From assembly GCA_949286725.1 (NCBI GenBank), contig CASECZ010000001.1:124001-188000 (forward strand): a stretch of DNA of 64,000 bases, given 5' to 3'. The position numbers and the translations under genes are program-made. Under the pieces are notes generated by a model. The model did not search any database. It was not told the origin of the DNA and was given only the letters and a program-made list of their open reading frames with translations. The DNA comes from an uncultured Clostridia bacterium (GTDB lineage Bacteria > Bacillota > Clostridia > Christensenellales > CAG-917). Positions 33,696 through 42,130 of this stretch are shown here, in pieces. Positions within the stretch are counted from its first letter, which is position 1. Each line of letters starts with the position of its first letter.

Positions 33696-34616
33696 CTATT
33701 GCCTGCCGACGTCGAGCAGTTCGTACGGCGTGACCTGATACACGTAGTAGTTGAGCCAGTTGTAGAAAAGCAGGTTTGCCGTGGACTTCCATTTCATATC
33801 CACGATTTCGAGGTCGTCGTTGACGAAATAGTTTTTGGGCGGGTCGATGGGCAACCCCTTTTCGAGGTCGCGTTCGTACTCCTTCTTCAAAGTGAAACGG
33901 TCGTATTCCGCGTGCCCCGTAAAGAAAAAGGAACGGTTGTCGTGCGTCTTTGCAATGGATATGCCCGCCTCCGGCGAACTTGCAAGAATTTTTATTTCAT
34001 TGCAGGCACGCACCGCGTCCTCGTCGACGCGCGTATGACGGGAATGCGGAATATAAAACGTGTCGTCCATTCCTTTGAGTAGCATATCGTTTTCCTGCAT
34101 TGCGTGGGTTGCGAAAATGCCGAACAGCTTTTTGTCCAGCAGTTGTTTGCCTATGCCGTAAAAATGGTACAGCGCGGCTTGCGCACCCCAGCATATATAT
34201 ATGGTGCTCGTCACGTTTTCACGTGCAAAGTCCATTATCTCGACAAGTTCGTTCCAATATTTTACCTCTTCGAAAGGTATTGTCTCGACGGGCGCGCCCG
34301 TCACTATCATACCGTCGAACTTCATCTTCTTGACCTCGGCGAGCGTGCGGTAAAACTTCTGCATATGCGCCTCGGACACGTGGGTGCTCTTGTAGCTCGC
34401 CGTGCCGATAAGATGGATATTGACCTGCAGCGGCGTGTTGCCGAGCAGACGCATAAGCTGGGTTTCCGTCACCTCTTTGGTGGGCATGAGATTGACAATC
34501 GCCACTTCGAGAGGACGGATATCCTGCGTATCCGCGCGGACGGAGTCCATGACGAAAATCTTCTCCTTGCGGAGATTTTCGTATGCGGGTATGTCTTTCG
34601 GGATTATAATCGGCAC
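33696..34616 (-). CDS. metA: Homoserine O-acetyltransferase (MetA family)
   Basis: Cytoplasmic enzyme that activates homoserine for methionine synthesis; 306 residues. The catalytic Cys142 is in STIYICWGAQAA, and the C-terminal His/Glu pair is near GHAEYDRF. Residue 111, in TGAPVE, is Glu; in studied MetA enzymes Glu111 gives acetyl-CoA and Gly111 gives succinyl-CoA specificity, so this is called an acetyltransferase despite the name. The start codon is GTG 34616 with GAGGAG upstream. It follows metY by 33 bp, and the two make methionine by direct sulfhydrylation. Confidence 0.93.
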   Translation of the reverse strand: MPIIIPKDIPAYENLRKEKIFVMDSVRADTQDIRPLEVAIVNLMPTKEVTETQLMRLLGNTPLQVNIHLIGTASYKSTHVSEAHMQKFYRTLAEVKKMKFDGMIVTGAPVETIPFEEVKYWNELVEIMDFARENVTSTIYICWGAQAALYHFYGIGKQLLDKKLFGIFATHAMQENDMLLKGMDDTFYIPHSRHTRVDEDAVRACNEIKILASSPEAGISIAKTHDNRSFFFTGHAEYDRFTLKKEYERDLEKGLPIDPPKNYFVNDDLEIVDMKWKSTANLLFYNWLNYYVYQVTPYELLDVGRQ

Positions 34617-34649
34617 AATTTACTCCTCAGGGCTCTCGCCCGGTTTCTT

Positions 34650-35927
34650 TTATACTTTTTCGAGAGCCTGTTTGACGTCGGCAATCAGGTCGTCGATGTT
34701 TTCGATGCCGCAGGACAGCCTTACGAGGTCGGGAGATACGCCCGCCGCATAAAGTTCCTCGTCGGTCATCTGTCTGTGGGTTGCACTTGCGGGGTGCAGA
34801 CAGCACGAGCGCGCGTCGGCAACGTGCGTTTCGATTGCGATAAGGCGCAGACTCTTCATAAACTTCTCCGCCGCTTTTCTACCGCCCTTGACGCCGAAGC
34901 TCACGACGCCGCAGGAGCCGTTGGGCAGATATTTCTTGGCAAGTTCGTGATACTTGTCGCCTTCGAGCCCGCTGTAAGTGACCCATGCCACCTTATCGTC
35001 GGATTGCAGATACTCCGCCATTTTCTGTGCGTTCTCGCAGTGGCGCGCCATACGGACGTGTAGGCTTTCCAGCCCCAGATTGAGCAAAAACGCGTTCTGC
35101 GGCGACTGTATGCAACCGAAGTCACGCATGAGTTGCGCCGTGGCTTTGGTGATGTACGCGCCCTCTTTGCCGAACTTTTCGGCGTAGGTTATGCCGTGAT
35201 AGCTTTCGTCGGGAGTGCAAAGGCCGGGGTATTTCTCGGCGTGCGCCATCCAGTCGAACCTGCCGCTGTCGACGATGCAACCGCCGACCGCAGAGCCGTG
35301 ACCGTCCATATATTTGGTGGTCGAGTGCGTGACGATGTCCGCGCCCCACTCGAAAGGACGGCAGTTGACGGGAGTTGCGAAAGTGTTGTCGATGATGAGC
35401 GGAACGCCGTGCGCGTGCGCCGCCGCGGCGAACTTCTCAATGTCGAGCACCACGAGTGCGGGGTTGGCTATGGTCTCGCCGAACACGGCTTTGGTGTTGG
35501 GACGGAACGCTGCGTCGAGTTCCTCGCGCGTGCAGTCGGGCGACACGAAAGTGAAATCGATGCCCATACGCTTCATCGTAACGGCGAACAGGTTGTAAGT
35601 TCCGCCGTAAATTGCGGAACTGGACACGATGTGGTCACCCTGACCCGCAATGTTGAAAACGCTGAAAAAGCTTGCCGCCTGCCCCGACGACGTGAGCATC
35701 GCCGCCGTGCCGCCTTCCATCTCGCAGATTTTCTTGGCGACGTAATCGTTGGTGGGATTTTGCAGACGCGTATAGAAATAGCCGCTGACTTCGAGGTCGA
35801 ACAGTTTTGCCATATCCTCGCTGGTGTCGTACTTGAAAGTCGTGCTCTGGATTATGGGGACCTGTCTGGGCTCGCCGTTTGCGGGGGTGTAACCGCCTTG
35901 AACGCATATGGTTTCGATTTTGCTCAT
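34650..35927 (-). CDS. metY: O-acetylhomoserine sulfhydrylase
   Basis: PLP enzyme of the Cys/Met metabolism family; 425 residues, matching the longer MetY type. It makes homocysteine from O-acetylhomoserine and sulfide. The lysine that binds PLP is in THSTTKYMDGHG, and GGTAAMLTSSGQAA and YTRLQNPTND are conserved. AAGGAG precedes ATG 35927. It lies between smpB and metA. No SAM riboswitch fits in the 33-bp space upstream. Confidence 0.95.
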   Translation of the reverse strand: MSKIETICVQGGYTPANGEPRQVPIIQSTTFKYDTSEDMAKLFDLEVSGYFYTRLQNPTNDYVAKKICEMEGGTAAMLTSSGQAASFFSVFNIAGQGDHIVSSSAIYGGTYNLFAVTMKRMGIDFTFVSPDCTREELDAAFRPNTKAVFGETIANPALVVLDIEKFAAAAHAHGVPLIIDNTFATPVNCRPFEWGADIVTHSTTKYMDGHGSAVGGCIVDSGRFDWMAHAEKYPGLCTPDESYHGITYAEKFGKEGAYITKATAQLMRDFGCIQSPQNAFLLNLGLESLHVRMARHCENAQKMAEYLQSDDKVAWVTYSGLEGDKYHELAKKYLPNGSCGVVSFGVKGGRKAAEKFMKSLRLIAIETHVADARSCCLHPASATHRQMTDEELYAAGVSPDLVRLSCGIENIDDLIADVKQALEKV

Positions 35928-35960
35928 TGTATTCTCCTTTGCGCCGCGCGGGCGCGGGTG

Positions 35961-36413
35961 CTATCTTGTGTTGAATTCCTTTTTGACGCGGTCGAGTTTG
36001 CGCGCCTCTTCCTTGCGTTTTATGGTCTCGCGCTTGTCGTGCAGTTCCTTGCCGCGACACAGCCCGAGTTCCACCTTCACCAGGTTCTCCTTGAAATAGA
36101 GTTTGAGGGGGACGAGGGTGTAACCTTTCTGCTCCGTCTTGGCTTTCAGTTTGCGTATCTCGGCTTTCTGCAACAGAAGTTTTCTGTTGCGGCGCGGGTC
36201 GACGTTGAAATAACTGCCCTTTTCGTAAGGCGAAATGTGCGCACCCACCATAAAGACCTCGCCGTTCTTGATTATGGCGAAACTGTCGCGCAGATTGACC
36301 GCGCCGAGGCGCACGGATTTCACTTCCGTGCCGACGAGCACTATGCCCGCCTCGTAGGTGTCCTCCACGTAGTAGTCGTGAAAGGCTTTTTTGTTGGTTG
36401 CGACTATCTTCAT
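35961..36413 (-). CDS. smpB: SsrA-binding protein
   Basis: Partner of tmRNA in rescue of stalled ribosomes; 150 residues. [33 protein letters not shown] at the N-terminus and the [18 protein letters not shown] segment are diagnostic, and the basic tail ends [15 protein letters not shown]. The start is ATG 36413; an in-frame ATG at 36443 would add residues not seen in the family and sits at the predicted transcript start. The usual neighbour rnr is absent; secG is upstream. Confidence 0.95.
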   Translation of the reverse strand: MKIVATNKKAFHDYYVEDTYEAGIVLVGTEVKSVRLGAVNLRDSFAIIKNGEVFMVGAHISPYEKGSYFNVDPRRNRKLLLQKAEIRKLKAKTEQKGYTLVPLKLYFKENLVKVELGLCRGKELHDKRETIKRKEEARKLDRVKKEFNTR

Positions 36414-36449
36414 ATTCCTTGCGCGCGCTATGCGCGGACACATATACTT

Positions 36450-36478
36450 ATAATATAACTAATCGGGTCGGATTTCAA
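36450..36478 (-). promoter_or_regulatory. Promoter of smpB-metY-metA
   Basis: Minus-strand -35 TTGAAA (36478-36473) and -10 TATTAT (36455-36450) with 17-nt spacing. It lies after the secG terminator, so smpB and the two met genes form a separate unit. Confidence 0.65.
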
Positions 36479-36513
36479 CCGTCTTGACCAAGACTTGCGA
36501 AAGTAAAATAAAA

Positions 36514-36533
36514 GCGACCCCTTGCGGAGTCGC
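36514..36533 (-). terminator. Intrinsic terminator after secG
   Basis: GCGACTCC and GGGGTCGC pair around GCAA with one mismatch, followed by TTTTATTTT on the minus strand. Confidence 0.75.
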
Positions 36534-36550
36534 CCGTGATTGCGTTTCGG

Positions 36551-36871
36551 TCAGTTGATTGCGCCGACTACGAAGTAGATGATGGAACAGACAAGCAGGA
36601 ATGCAAACAATGCGAAAGTGATTTTCTTGAGAGTGCCCTCTCTGCCTTTTTCCTTGTTTCTGCCGTAGTAGGTGTCCGACGCGCCGGTGATGACTCCGAC
36701 ATTGTCATTGGTGCCTTTTTGCATCAATACGATGACGATCATAGCGATTGCCGCTACGAGCATCAAAACCATAAATGCTATCGAAACTGCGTCTCTGGTT
36801 GCTTTGGAAATGGAACCTGCGGGGTCGCCCGCGGTCGCTGCAATCATTGTGTAAAGCAAGTTATCCAGCAT
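36551..36871 (-). CDS. secG: Preprotein translocase subunit SecG
   Basis: Small membrane subunit of the Sec translocon; 106 residues. Two membrane segments (about residues 33-50 and 84-103) flank the conserved loop VLMQKGTNDNVGVITGASDTYYG. The N-terminal 25 residues are a longer polar lead than in Bacillus SecG (76 residues). CAGGAGG precedes ATG 36871. Confidence 0.9.
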   Translation of the reverse strand: MLDNLLYTMIAATAGDPAGSISKATRDAVSIAFMVLMLVAAIAMIVIVLMQKGTNDNVGVITGASDTYYGRNKEKGREGTLKKITFALFAFLLVCSIIYFVVGAIN

Positions 36872-36897
36872 CTTTTACCTCCTGAGAAGTCTAAAAA

Positions 36898-36926
36898 AGT
36901 TTATCACAATAATTTATCTTTGGCAA
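36898..36926 (-). promoter_or_regulatory. Probable promoter of secG
   Basis: Minus-strand -35 TTGCCA (36926-36921) and -10 TAAACT (36903-36898) with 17-nt spacing, about 27 bp before the start codon. Confidence 0.5.
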
Positions 36927-37111
36927 GCATATTTACCAAATTGCGGACAAGGTTGGGCAAAATCCTCTTGCGCCGCCCCGTTTTGACCCCGAAAGACGTA
37001 AAAGCCGTCTTCCTCCGCACGATTTAAACGATAAATACCGCCGCAAGCGCATTCGGGCGCACCACGCGCGCGCCGTCGTCATATATTGACAAAAAACGAG
37101 AGGAGGCGCAA

Positions 37112-37594
37112 ATGGAAGCCAGAGATTATTGTTGCGAAATGCCATATCCCGAGGTCGAAGCCGTGGAAAACCTCGCGGACAGCAAACTGCTTATGCCCAA
37201 TTACGGAGGTCCTGCGGGAGAACTGACGGCAATCACCACGTACTGTTTTCAGAACTACATAACCCAGCGCAACAAGGAACTTGCCGAAACGCTGATAGGC
37301 ATTGCCAAGTGCGAAATGCACCACCACGAACTGCTCGGCGAAACCATCTTCAAACTGGGCGGCTATCCCGTGATGGGCGGGCGCACCTACTGGAACGGCA
37401 GTTTTGCCAACTACACGATAGACCCCAAAAAATTTCTGCAACAGAATATAATGGCCGAGGAAACCGCGATACTCAACTACGAACGCACGGTGCTCAACCT
37501 GCACACCGAAAGCGTCAAACTGCTGCTCGAACGCATAATCCTCGACGAAGAACTGCACATCAAGATTTTCAAGGAATTGCTTGCGGTAATGTGA
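37112..37594 (+). CDS. Ferritin-like diiron-domain protein
   Basis: A 160-residue four-helix protein. Likely metal ligands form two Glu/ExxH sets: GELTAITTY and CEMHHHELLGE in the first half, AEETAILNYE and LDEELHIKIF in the second. This is the layout of rubrerythrin-like and related proteins of the ferritin-like superfamily; the C-terminal rubredoxin domain is missing. A role in oxygen, peroxide or iron handling is inferred. GAGGAGG lies 6 nt before ATG 37112. It is alone between secG (divergent) and a shared terminator. Confidence 0.75.
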   Translation: MEARDYCCEMPYPEVEAVENLADSKLLMPNYGGPAGELTAITTYCFQNYITQRNKELAETLIGIAKCEMHHHELLGETIFKLGGYPVMGGRTYWNGSFANYTIDPKKFLQQNIMAEETAILNYERTVLNLHTESVKLLLERIILDEELHIKIFKELLAVM

Positions 37595-37630
37595 CCGCGC
37601 GAACTGTCCTCCCGACCCGTTTGGGAAAAA

Positions 37631-37655
37631 AACAAGCGTTCGGCGAACGCTTGTT
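37631..37655. terminator. Bidirectional terminator between the ferritin-like gene and the long minus-strand operon
   Basis: AACAAGCGTTC and GAACGCTTGTT form a perfect 11-bp stem with a 3-nt loop, with A and T runs at the ends. Confidence 0.88.
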
Positions 37656-37768
37656 TTTGTGTTTTATCGGATTTTATTCAAACAGATTCATATCGGGTTT
37701 TGTAGTGTCGGTTTTGTCGTGTAGGGTTGTCACGCCGCGGCGGGTTCCCTCACTTCCCGCGCCTCGGA

Positions 37769-38227
37769 TTACGCCTCGGCGTCGGGCGTTTTCGCGGACT
37801 TCTTCTCCACGAAATCCAGTATTTCGCCGAGCAGACTTTCAAACTCGTCCCCGAGTGCGTCGTAGACGCTCTGCTCCCCGCCATAGGGGTCGGCTATATC
37901 CTTGCCGCACACGTCGCAGAGCGCATACACTTTCGCGTCGGCGTGTTGTGCCAAAAGATAGTTCTTCTGTTCCTCGGTCATGGTGAACACGAAATCGGAC
38001 GTTTCGGCGAGGTTTTCGTCAAACACCTTCGACACGCCGTCCGACGCGTTTATCCCGCGGGATTTCAGCACGTTGACCGTTTTGGGATTGACGGGGCTGC
38101 CGCCGCCTGTCACGCCCGCGCTGTCAGTTTCGCAAGCGAAACCTACCTTGCGCGCATAATCGGCAAACATAGCCGCAAGCATAGGACTGCGGCAAGTGTT
38201 GCCCGTGCATACGAAAGTGATTTTCAT
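37769..38227 (-). CDS. Low-molecular-weight protein-tyrosine-phosphatase family protein
   Basis: A 152-residue phosphatase. The P-loop CTGNTCRS (C-x5-R-S) is at residues 7-14, and the general acid is in DIADPYGG near residue 112. Bacterial members remove phosphate from tyrosine or arginine; YwlE of Bacillus, an arginine phosphatase, also has Thr in the P-loop (CTGNTCRS), and sits after ywlC as here. That makes arginine phosphatase the better guess. The start overlaps the threonylcarbamoyl-AMP synthase stop (ATGA). Confidence 0.88.
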   Translation of the reverse strand: MKITFVCTGNTCRSPMLAAMFADYARKVGFACETDSAGVTGGGSPVNPKTVNVLKSRGINASDGVSKVFDENLAETSDFVFTMTEEQKNYLLAQHADAKVYALCDVCGKDIADPYGGEQSVYDALGDEFESLLGEILDFVEKKSAKTPDAEA

Positions 38228-39210
38228 ACGGTTTTCCCTCCCGCGGCTTTCATAACGCGGTTCATAACCGACTTCGCTATGCCATCGCCGTCCATCATTT
38301 CCACGATTATGAAGTCGAAATCCTTTTCCGCGCGCCGCAAAGCGGCATAGATGTTGCGCATATAGTCGTCCACCGTGACGCCGAGCGAAACAATATCCCT
38401 GTCCTGCGTGACGTCGCGGTAGATGTCCCTGAACACCAACGCGGGGTGCTTGCCCTCCCGCACCGCGCGGTCGTAGCACTCCACGGCAGACTGCACGGAC
38501 TGCGCCGCCACCGTCGTCACGACGGGCGCGTAATGCTCGTATTTCATACCCGGTGACTTTGCGATCTTGATCACCTTGCCGTTTTCCAGCACTTCGCCGA
38601 GCACCTCGGCAAGCATTGCGGGCGTCACGGCACCCGGTCGCAGTATCGTGGGACAGTCACAGGTGAGGTCGAGCACCGTGGACTCTATGCCCACTCCGCA
38701 GGGTCCGCCGTCGAGGATGAGAGGCACCCTGCCGCAAAGGTCGTCGTAGACGTGCTGTGCCGTGGTGGGCGAAACGTGTTTGCTGCGGTTTGCCGACGGC
38801 GCGGCAAGCGGACTCGAACGCGCTATCAGCTCCCTCGCGACGACATTGTCGGGCATACGCACGGCAACGGTATTTCCGCCCGCGGTCACAACGTCGGGAA
38901 TTTTGTCGGATTTGGGCAGAACGACGGTAAGCGCGCCGGGCATGAATTTCTTTGCCAGTTCGTAAAAGACGTGCGGCACGTCGACGGCGATTTCGCCGAC
39001 CTGCTCGACGTCGGATATGTGCACGATGAGGGGGTTGTCCTGCGGGCGACCCTTTGCCTCGAATATGGCTTTCACGGCTTGCGGGTTCAATGCGTCCGCG
39101 CCGAGCCCGTAAACCGTTTCCGTCGGGAAAACGACCAAACCGCCGCTTTTTATAATCGAAACGGCTTCGTCAAGTCCTTGTTCTGCTTTTACAATGCGGG
39201 TTTCCATCAT
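38224..39210 (-). CDS. L-threonylcarbamoyladenylate synthase (Sua5 type)
   Basis: Makes threonylcarbamoyl-AMP for the t6A tRNA modification. The 328-residue length shows the two-domain Sua5 form: an N-terminal YrdC domain with FPTETVYGLGADA, KGRPQDNPLIVH and APSANRSKHVSPT, then the Sua5 domain after SPGMKYEHYAP, the linker that closes the active site. It matches ywlC of Bacillus. The start overlaps the lipoprotein gene by 4 nt. Confidence 0.94.
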   Translation of the reverse strand: MMETRIVKAEQGLDEAVSIIKSGGLVVFPTETVYGLGADALNPQAVKAIFEAKGRPQDNPLIVHISDVEQVGEIAVDVPHVFYELAKKFMPGALTVVLPKSDKIPDVVTAGGNTVAVRMPDNVVARELIARSSPLAAPSANRSKHVSPTTAQHVYDDLCGRVPLILDGGPCGVGIESTVLDLTCDCPTILRPGAVTPAMLAEVLGEVLENGKVIKIAKSPGMKYEHYAPVVTTVAAQSVQSAVECYDRAVREGKHPALVFRDIYRDVTQDRDIVSLGVTVDDYMRNIYAALRRAEKDFDFIIVEMMDGDGIAKSVMNRVMKAAGGKTV

Positions 39211-41255
39211 TTATCGGCACCGCTGTCGGGCGATGATTTTTTCTTCTTCGCAATCAGAACGGACGCAGTGACGACGATTGCCGCGAACGCCGCGCAACCG
39301 ATTGTTATACCCGCGATTTCACCCGCGGTAAGCCCGTTCGCGTCCGAGGCGGGCGTGGCATAAGCACCCGTGAGTTTGTACACAAACATTCTGCCGTCAC
39401 CCTGTTTTATTCCGTAGAAGTGGCACACGTTGCTGTCGCTGTACTGCGTGTAAATTGTCGCGGAAGAACTGTATTCTGCGGGGATTATAACGTCCGCGGC
39501 ACCGCTCGCGCCGTACTTCTTTATGCCGTAAAGCGACGTGCTTTCCTCGGTGACTTTGTACATATAACAACCGCGTTTGAGAATGGGTTTGTTGCTGCTG
39601 GTTGCCGCGTCCGCAAAGGGTTTGGTGCCGTCCTGCAACACCTCCACGGTTTTGCCGTTTCTGCCGACAAGCACGTTTGCGCCCGTCGCTTTGGAAACGG
39701 CGTAGGTGTAATATCCGCGGAAAGGTTCGATGTAGGTGTACTCGAAATCGACGGCGAGATTGCCCTCCTTGTCGTATGCGCCGTACAGCACGTTGCCCTC
39801 GTTGTCAATCGTCGCCGCAACGAACATACCGTCCTGATAGGACACGGAAAGGAAGTTCCTGTCCGTCTTTTCAAACGCCAGAGAGCCGTCGCGGTTGTAC
39901 ACGCGCAATGCGGACGGACACACGGGCGTGTAACACAGGTCGTCGGCGCAACGCATAATGAGGTCGTAGTAACCTATGCTCTCCTTATCCTGCGCGCCTT
40001 CCACCTCTATGCCCGCGTTGCCCGTCAGCGAATAGACAACCTGCAAGTCCTCGTTGAGGACGAGCTGGTCGTATTCCGCCTCCTTGTTGTCGGACACGTA
40101 GAGCGCAAAGAAGGACATGAAGTAACCCTCTTGCAGGAAGCTGTCCGCGGCGATTTTGAAAGTCTTTGCCGCGGTGTCGTAATACAGACCGTTGGAATAA
40201 TAGGAGTAGCCCGTGGGCGCGCTGTCGGGAAGTCCGATTTGCAGATAGTCCGTTCCGTTGGCGTAACGCGGGCTGACAAGATTTATGAAGATGTAATCCG
40301 ACTCGTACAGAGTGCGGGTGTAGGCGGACGCGTCGTAGACGTAACGCACGACTTTCGCGTACTCGTCGTTATAGAAATAGGTGTAATCCTCGTCGGAGTC
40401 CACCGTCCATTCCTGGTGGACGTAGAACTTGCCGTTGCCGATATAGAGTGCCTCGACGTAGTAGTTGTCAAGCGAGCCGTCGGCGTTGTAGTAAATCCCG
40501 TAGGAAGAGGGGTCGACGTTGCCGCCGCCCGCGCCGTCGCGTTGCAGGTCGTAGAGATAGCACCCCGTATTCTTGGAGCCGTCGGTGAAGGACGTCACAA
40601 CGTACCTTCCGTCAAAGGCGTACATATTGAGCAGACTGCCGTTGGGGTTCTTGACGCGGCAGACGAGTTCGCCCGTTTTGGTGCTGTATACAGGCGTGTA
40701 GTTCTTGTTCGTCGTACCGACGTCGTAAGAGGGATTGACGGCGATGAGGTCGTCGTCCAGCACGCGGAGCGCCGAGGTCAGCGTCGCGGTGGCGGAGTTG
40801 GAAGTCAGCGACGGGTCGAGAATGAAATTGCCTTTGGAGTTCATCGCACCGTACTCTTCTCTGCCGCTGTTGGTGCGACGGAAAAGAATTATGTCGCCCA
40901 CCACGTGCAGGGCTCTCACACCCACGTCCGCGCCGAACAGCAAACTGCCCTCTCCGCCGTTTGCCTTGACGGCGGAAAGTACGTTGTCCGAATTTTTGAC
41001 GATGTATGCGTCGAGCGACGGTATGTATCCCGTGTCGGAATCGGCGTTGGGAGAACTCGCGCTGCCGAGCACGGACCACCCTTCGGGCAGTATGGTCTGC
41101 AAGGTTGCGCTGTCGATTTCACCCGCGGTGTACGTGTTGCCGTAAATCTCGCCGATGGTCGGCACGTAATCGGTAAAACGGCCGCACGCCGTTGCCAGCA
41201 CGCATACCGCGACAAGAAGTATTATCACCGACGCGATTGTTCTGATTTTTCTCAT
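39207..41255 (-). CDS. Large predicted lipoprotein with an additional C-terminal membrane anchor
   Basis: A 682-residue exported protein. The signal peptide ends in LATAC with the lipidated cysteine at residue 24. A long extracellular region follows, rich in Tyr, Asp and Gly, with beta-type repeats such as LYGAYDKEGNLAVDFEY that recall WG-type repeats. Near the C-terminus a membrane span (GITIGCAAFAAIVVTASVLIA) is followed by KKKK. Lipid anchor plus C-terminal span is unusual and is shared with the gene at 49604. Function unknown. It overlaps recO by 4 nt and sits inside a housekeeping operon. Confidence 0.75.
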   Translation of the reverse strand: MRKIRTIASVIILLVAVCVLATACGRFTDYVPTIGEIYGNTYTAGEIDSATLQTILPEGWSVLGSASSPNADSDTGYIPSLDAYIVKNSDNVLSAVKANGGEGSLLFGADVGVRALHVVGDIILFRRTNSGREEYGAMNSKGNFILDPSLTSNSATATLTSALRVLDDDLIAVNPSYDVGTTNKNYTPVYSTKTGELVCRVKNPNGSLLNMYAFDGRYVVTSFTDGSKNTGCYLYDLQRDGAGGGNVDPSSYGIYYNADGSLDNYYVEALYIGNGKFYVHQEWTVDSDEDYTYFYNDEYAKVVRYVYDASAYTRTLYESDYIFINLVSPRYANGTDYLQIGLPDSAPTGYSYYSNGLYYDTAAKTFKIAADSFLQEGYFMSFFALYVSDNKEAEYDQLVLNEDLQVVYSLTGNAGIEVEGAQDKESIGYYDLIMRCADDLCYTPVCPSALRVYNRDGSLAFEKTDRNFLSVSYQDGMFVAATIDNEGNVLYGAYDKEGNLAVDFEYTYIEPFRGYYTYAVSKATGANVLVGRNGKTVEVLQDGTKPFADAATSSNKPILKRGCYMYKVTEESTSLYGIKKYGASGAADVIIPAEYSSSATIYTQYSDSNVCHFYGIKQGDGRMFVYKLTGAYATPASDANGLTAGEIAGITIGCAAFAAIVVTASVLIAKKKKSSPDSGADK

Positions 41256-41947
41256 TTCTGCTCCTTGAAATAACTGTTGTCGGGGCGAACGCCCAGAGTT
41301 CTGTACACAAAATCCGCAAGAGTCATATTGGCTCTCGTTTTGAGTTCGGACGGAATGTCGCGCCGCTCGCCCGCGATAAACGCGCGCGACGTCGCGTCCA
41401 CGCGTATGGCGTCAAAGCCCGCACAATGCGGACACACGATACCGTCTGAATCCGAAAACGCCGCGTCGCCGTCCAGTATGCAGCCGCATTCGGCGCACAC
41501 GGAAAAGTCGAGCCCGTTGCCGTTGTCGTCCAACGCTTCCAGCAGAAAATCGCAGACGGCGTCTTCGGCGTTCTTGTCCTCGTACGCCATGGCCTTGAGT
41601 TGCTTTACGGCGTGGAGAAGGAGTTGCGGCTGAGGTTCGGGGGAAAGTTTGGCAAGCAGTTCGAGCACAAGACAGGCGGCGTAATACTTGTCGATGTCCG
41701 CGGTAATCGGTGCGAACGAGTCGTACTGCACGCAGTCCGTGACTATGTATCTGTCGCCCTTTCCGCTCAGCATATATTCGCCGAAATTCATCGGCGACGC
41801 GGCAAAACGCAGTTTGGCTCGCGGTTTCAAACACCCGCGCGCCGACGCCGTCATTCTGCCCTCTTCGAGGGAAACGAGGGTCAGTATCATATCCGCTTCT
41901 TTATACGGAACCGCTCTCGTTACGATTGCTTTTACCTTCTTGTCCAT
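41252..41947 (-). CDS. recO: DNA repair protein RecO
   Basis: Recombination mediator that loads RecA with RecR; 231 residues. The N-terminal OB fold opens with KAIVTRAVPYKEADMILTLVS, typical of RecO, and a zinc site is formed by CAECGC and CPHC around residues 152-176. Its start lies inside the end of yqzL (47-nt overlap), and the order era-yqzL-recO is the Bacillus order. RecO proteins commonly bind the SSB tip, relevant to the DnaB tail noted in this window. Confidence 0.92.
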   Translation of the reverse strand: MDKKVKAIVTRAVPYKEADMILTLVSLEEGRMTASARGCLKPRAKLRFAASPMNFGEYMLSGKGDRYIVTDCVQYDSFAPITADIDKYYAACLVLELLAKLSPEPQPQLLLHAVKQLKAMAYEDKNAEDAVCDFLLEALDDNGNGLDFSVCAECGCILDGDAAFSDSDGIVCPHCAGFDAIRVDATSRAFIAGERRDIPSELKTRANMTLADFVYRTLGVRPDNSYFKEQK

Positions 41948-42038
41948 TCAGCATGTCCGACAACGCGCGATACGCGTTGTAAAATTCGATTTTGCCGCTT
42001 TGACGGAACATTTCCCAGAAGTCGCATTTCTTCATCAT
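41901..42038 (-). CDS. yqzL: YqzL-family small protein
   Basis: A 45-residue protein starting MMKKCDFWEMFRQSGKIEFYN. YqzL of Bacillus is a protein of similar size with the same aromatic start (W-x-x-F-x-x-[TS]-G) and the same position between era and recO. The C-terminal part is polar and overlaps the first 47 nt of recO in another frame. No clear ribosome site is visible. Function unknown in all species known to me. Confidence 0.7.
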   Translation of the reverse strand: MMKKCDFWEMFRQSGKIEFYNAYRALSDMLNGQEGKSNRNESGSV

Positions 42039-42130
42039 ACGGCTAGTTTGTTTTGGTCGTCCGCTTTTATGCGCACGTCCGCGCAGAGTTTCCGAAACCG
42101 ACGTCCGAAATCGTTTTCCCGTCGACGGAC

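Noticed and set aside
35928..35960. SAM riboswitch upstream of metY
   Set aside because: The space is only 33 bp.
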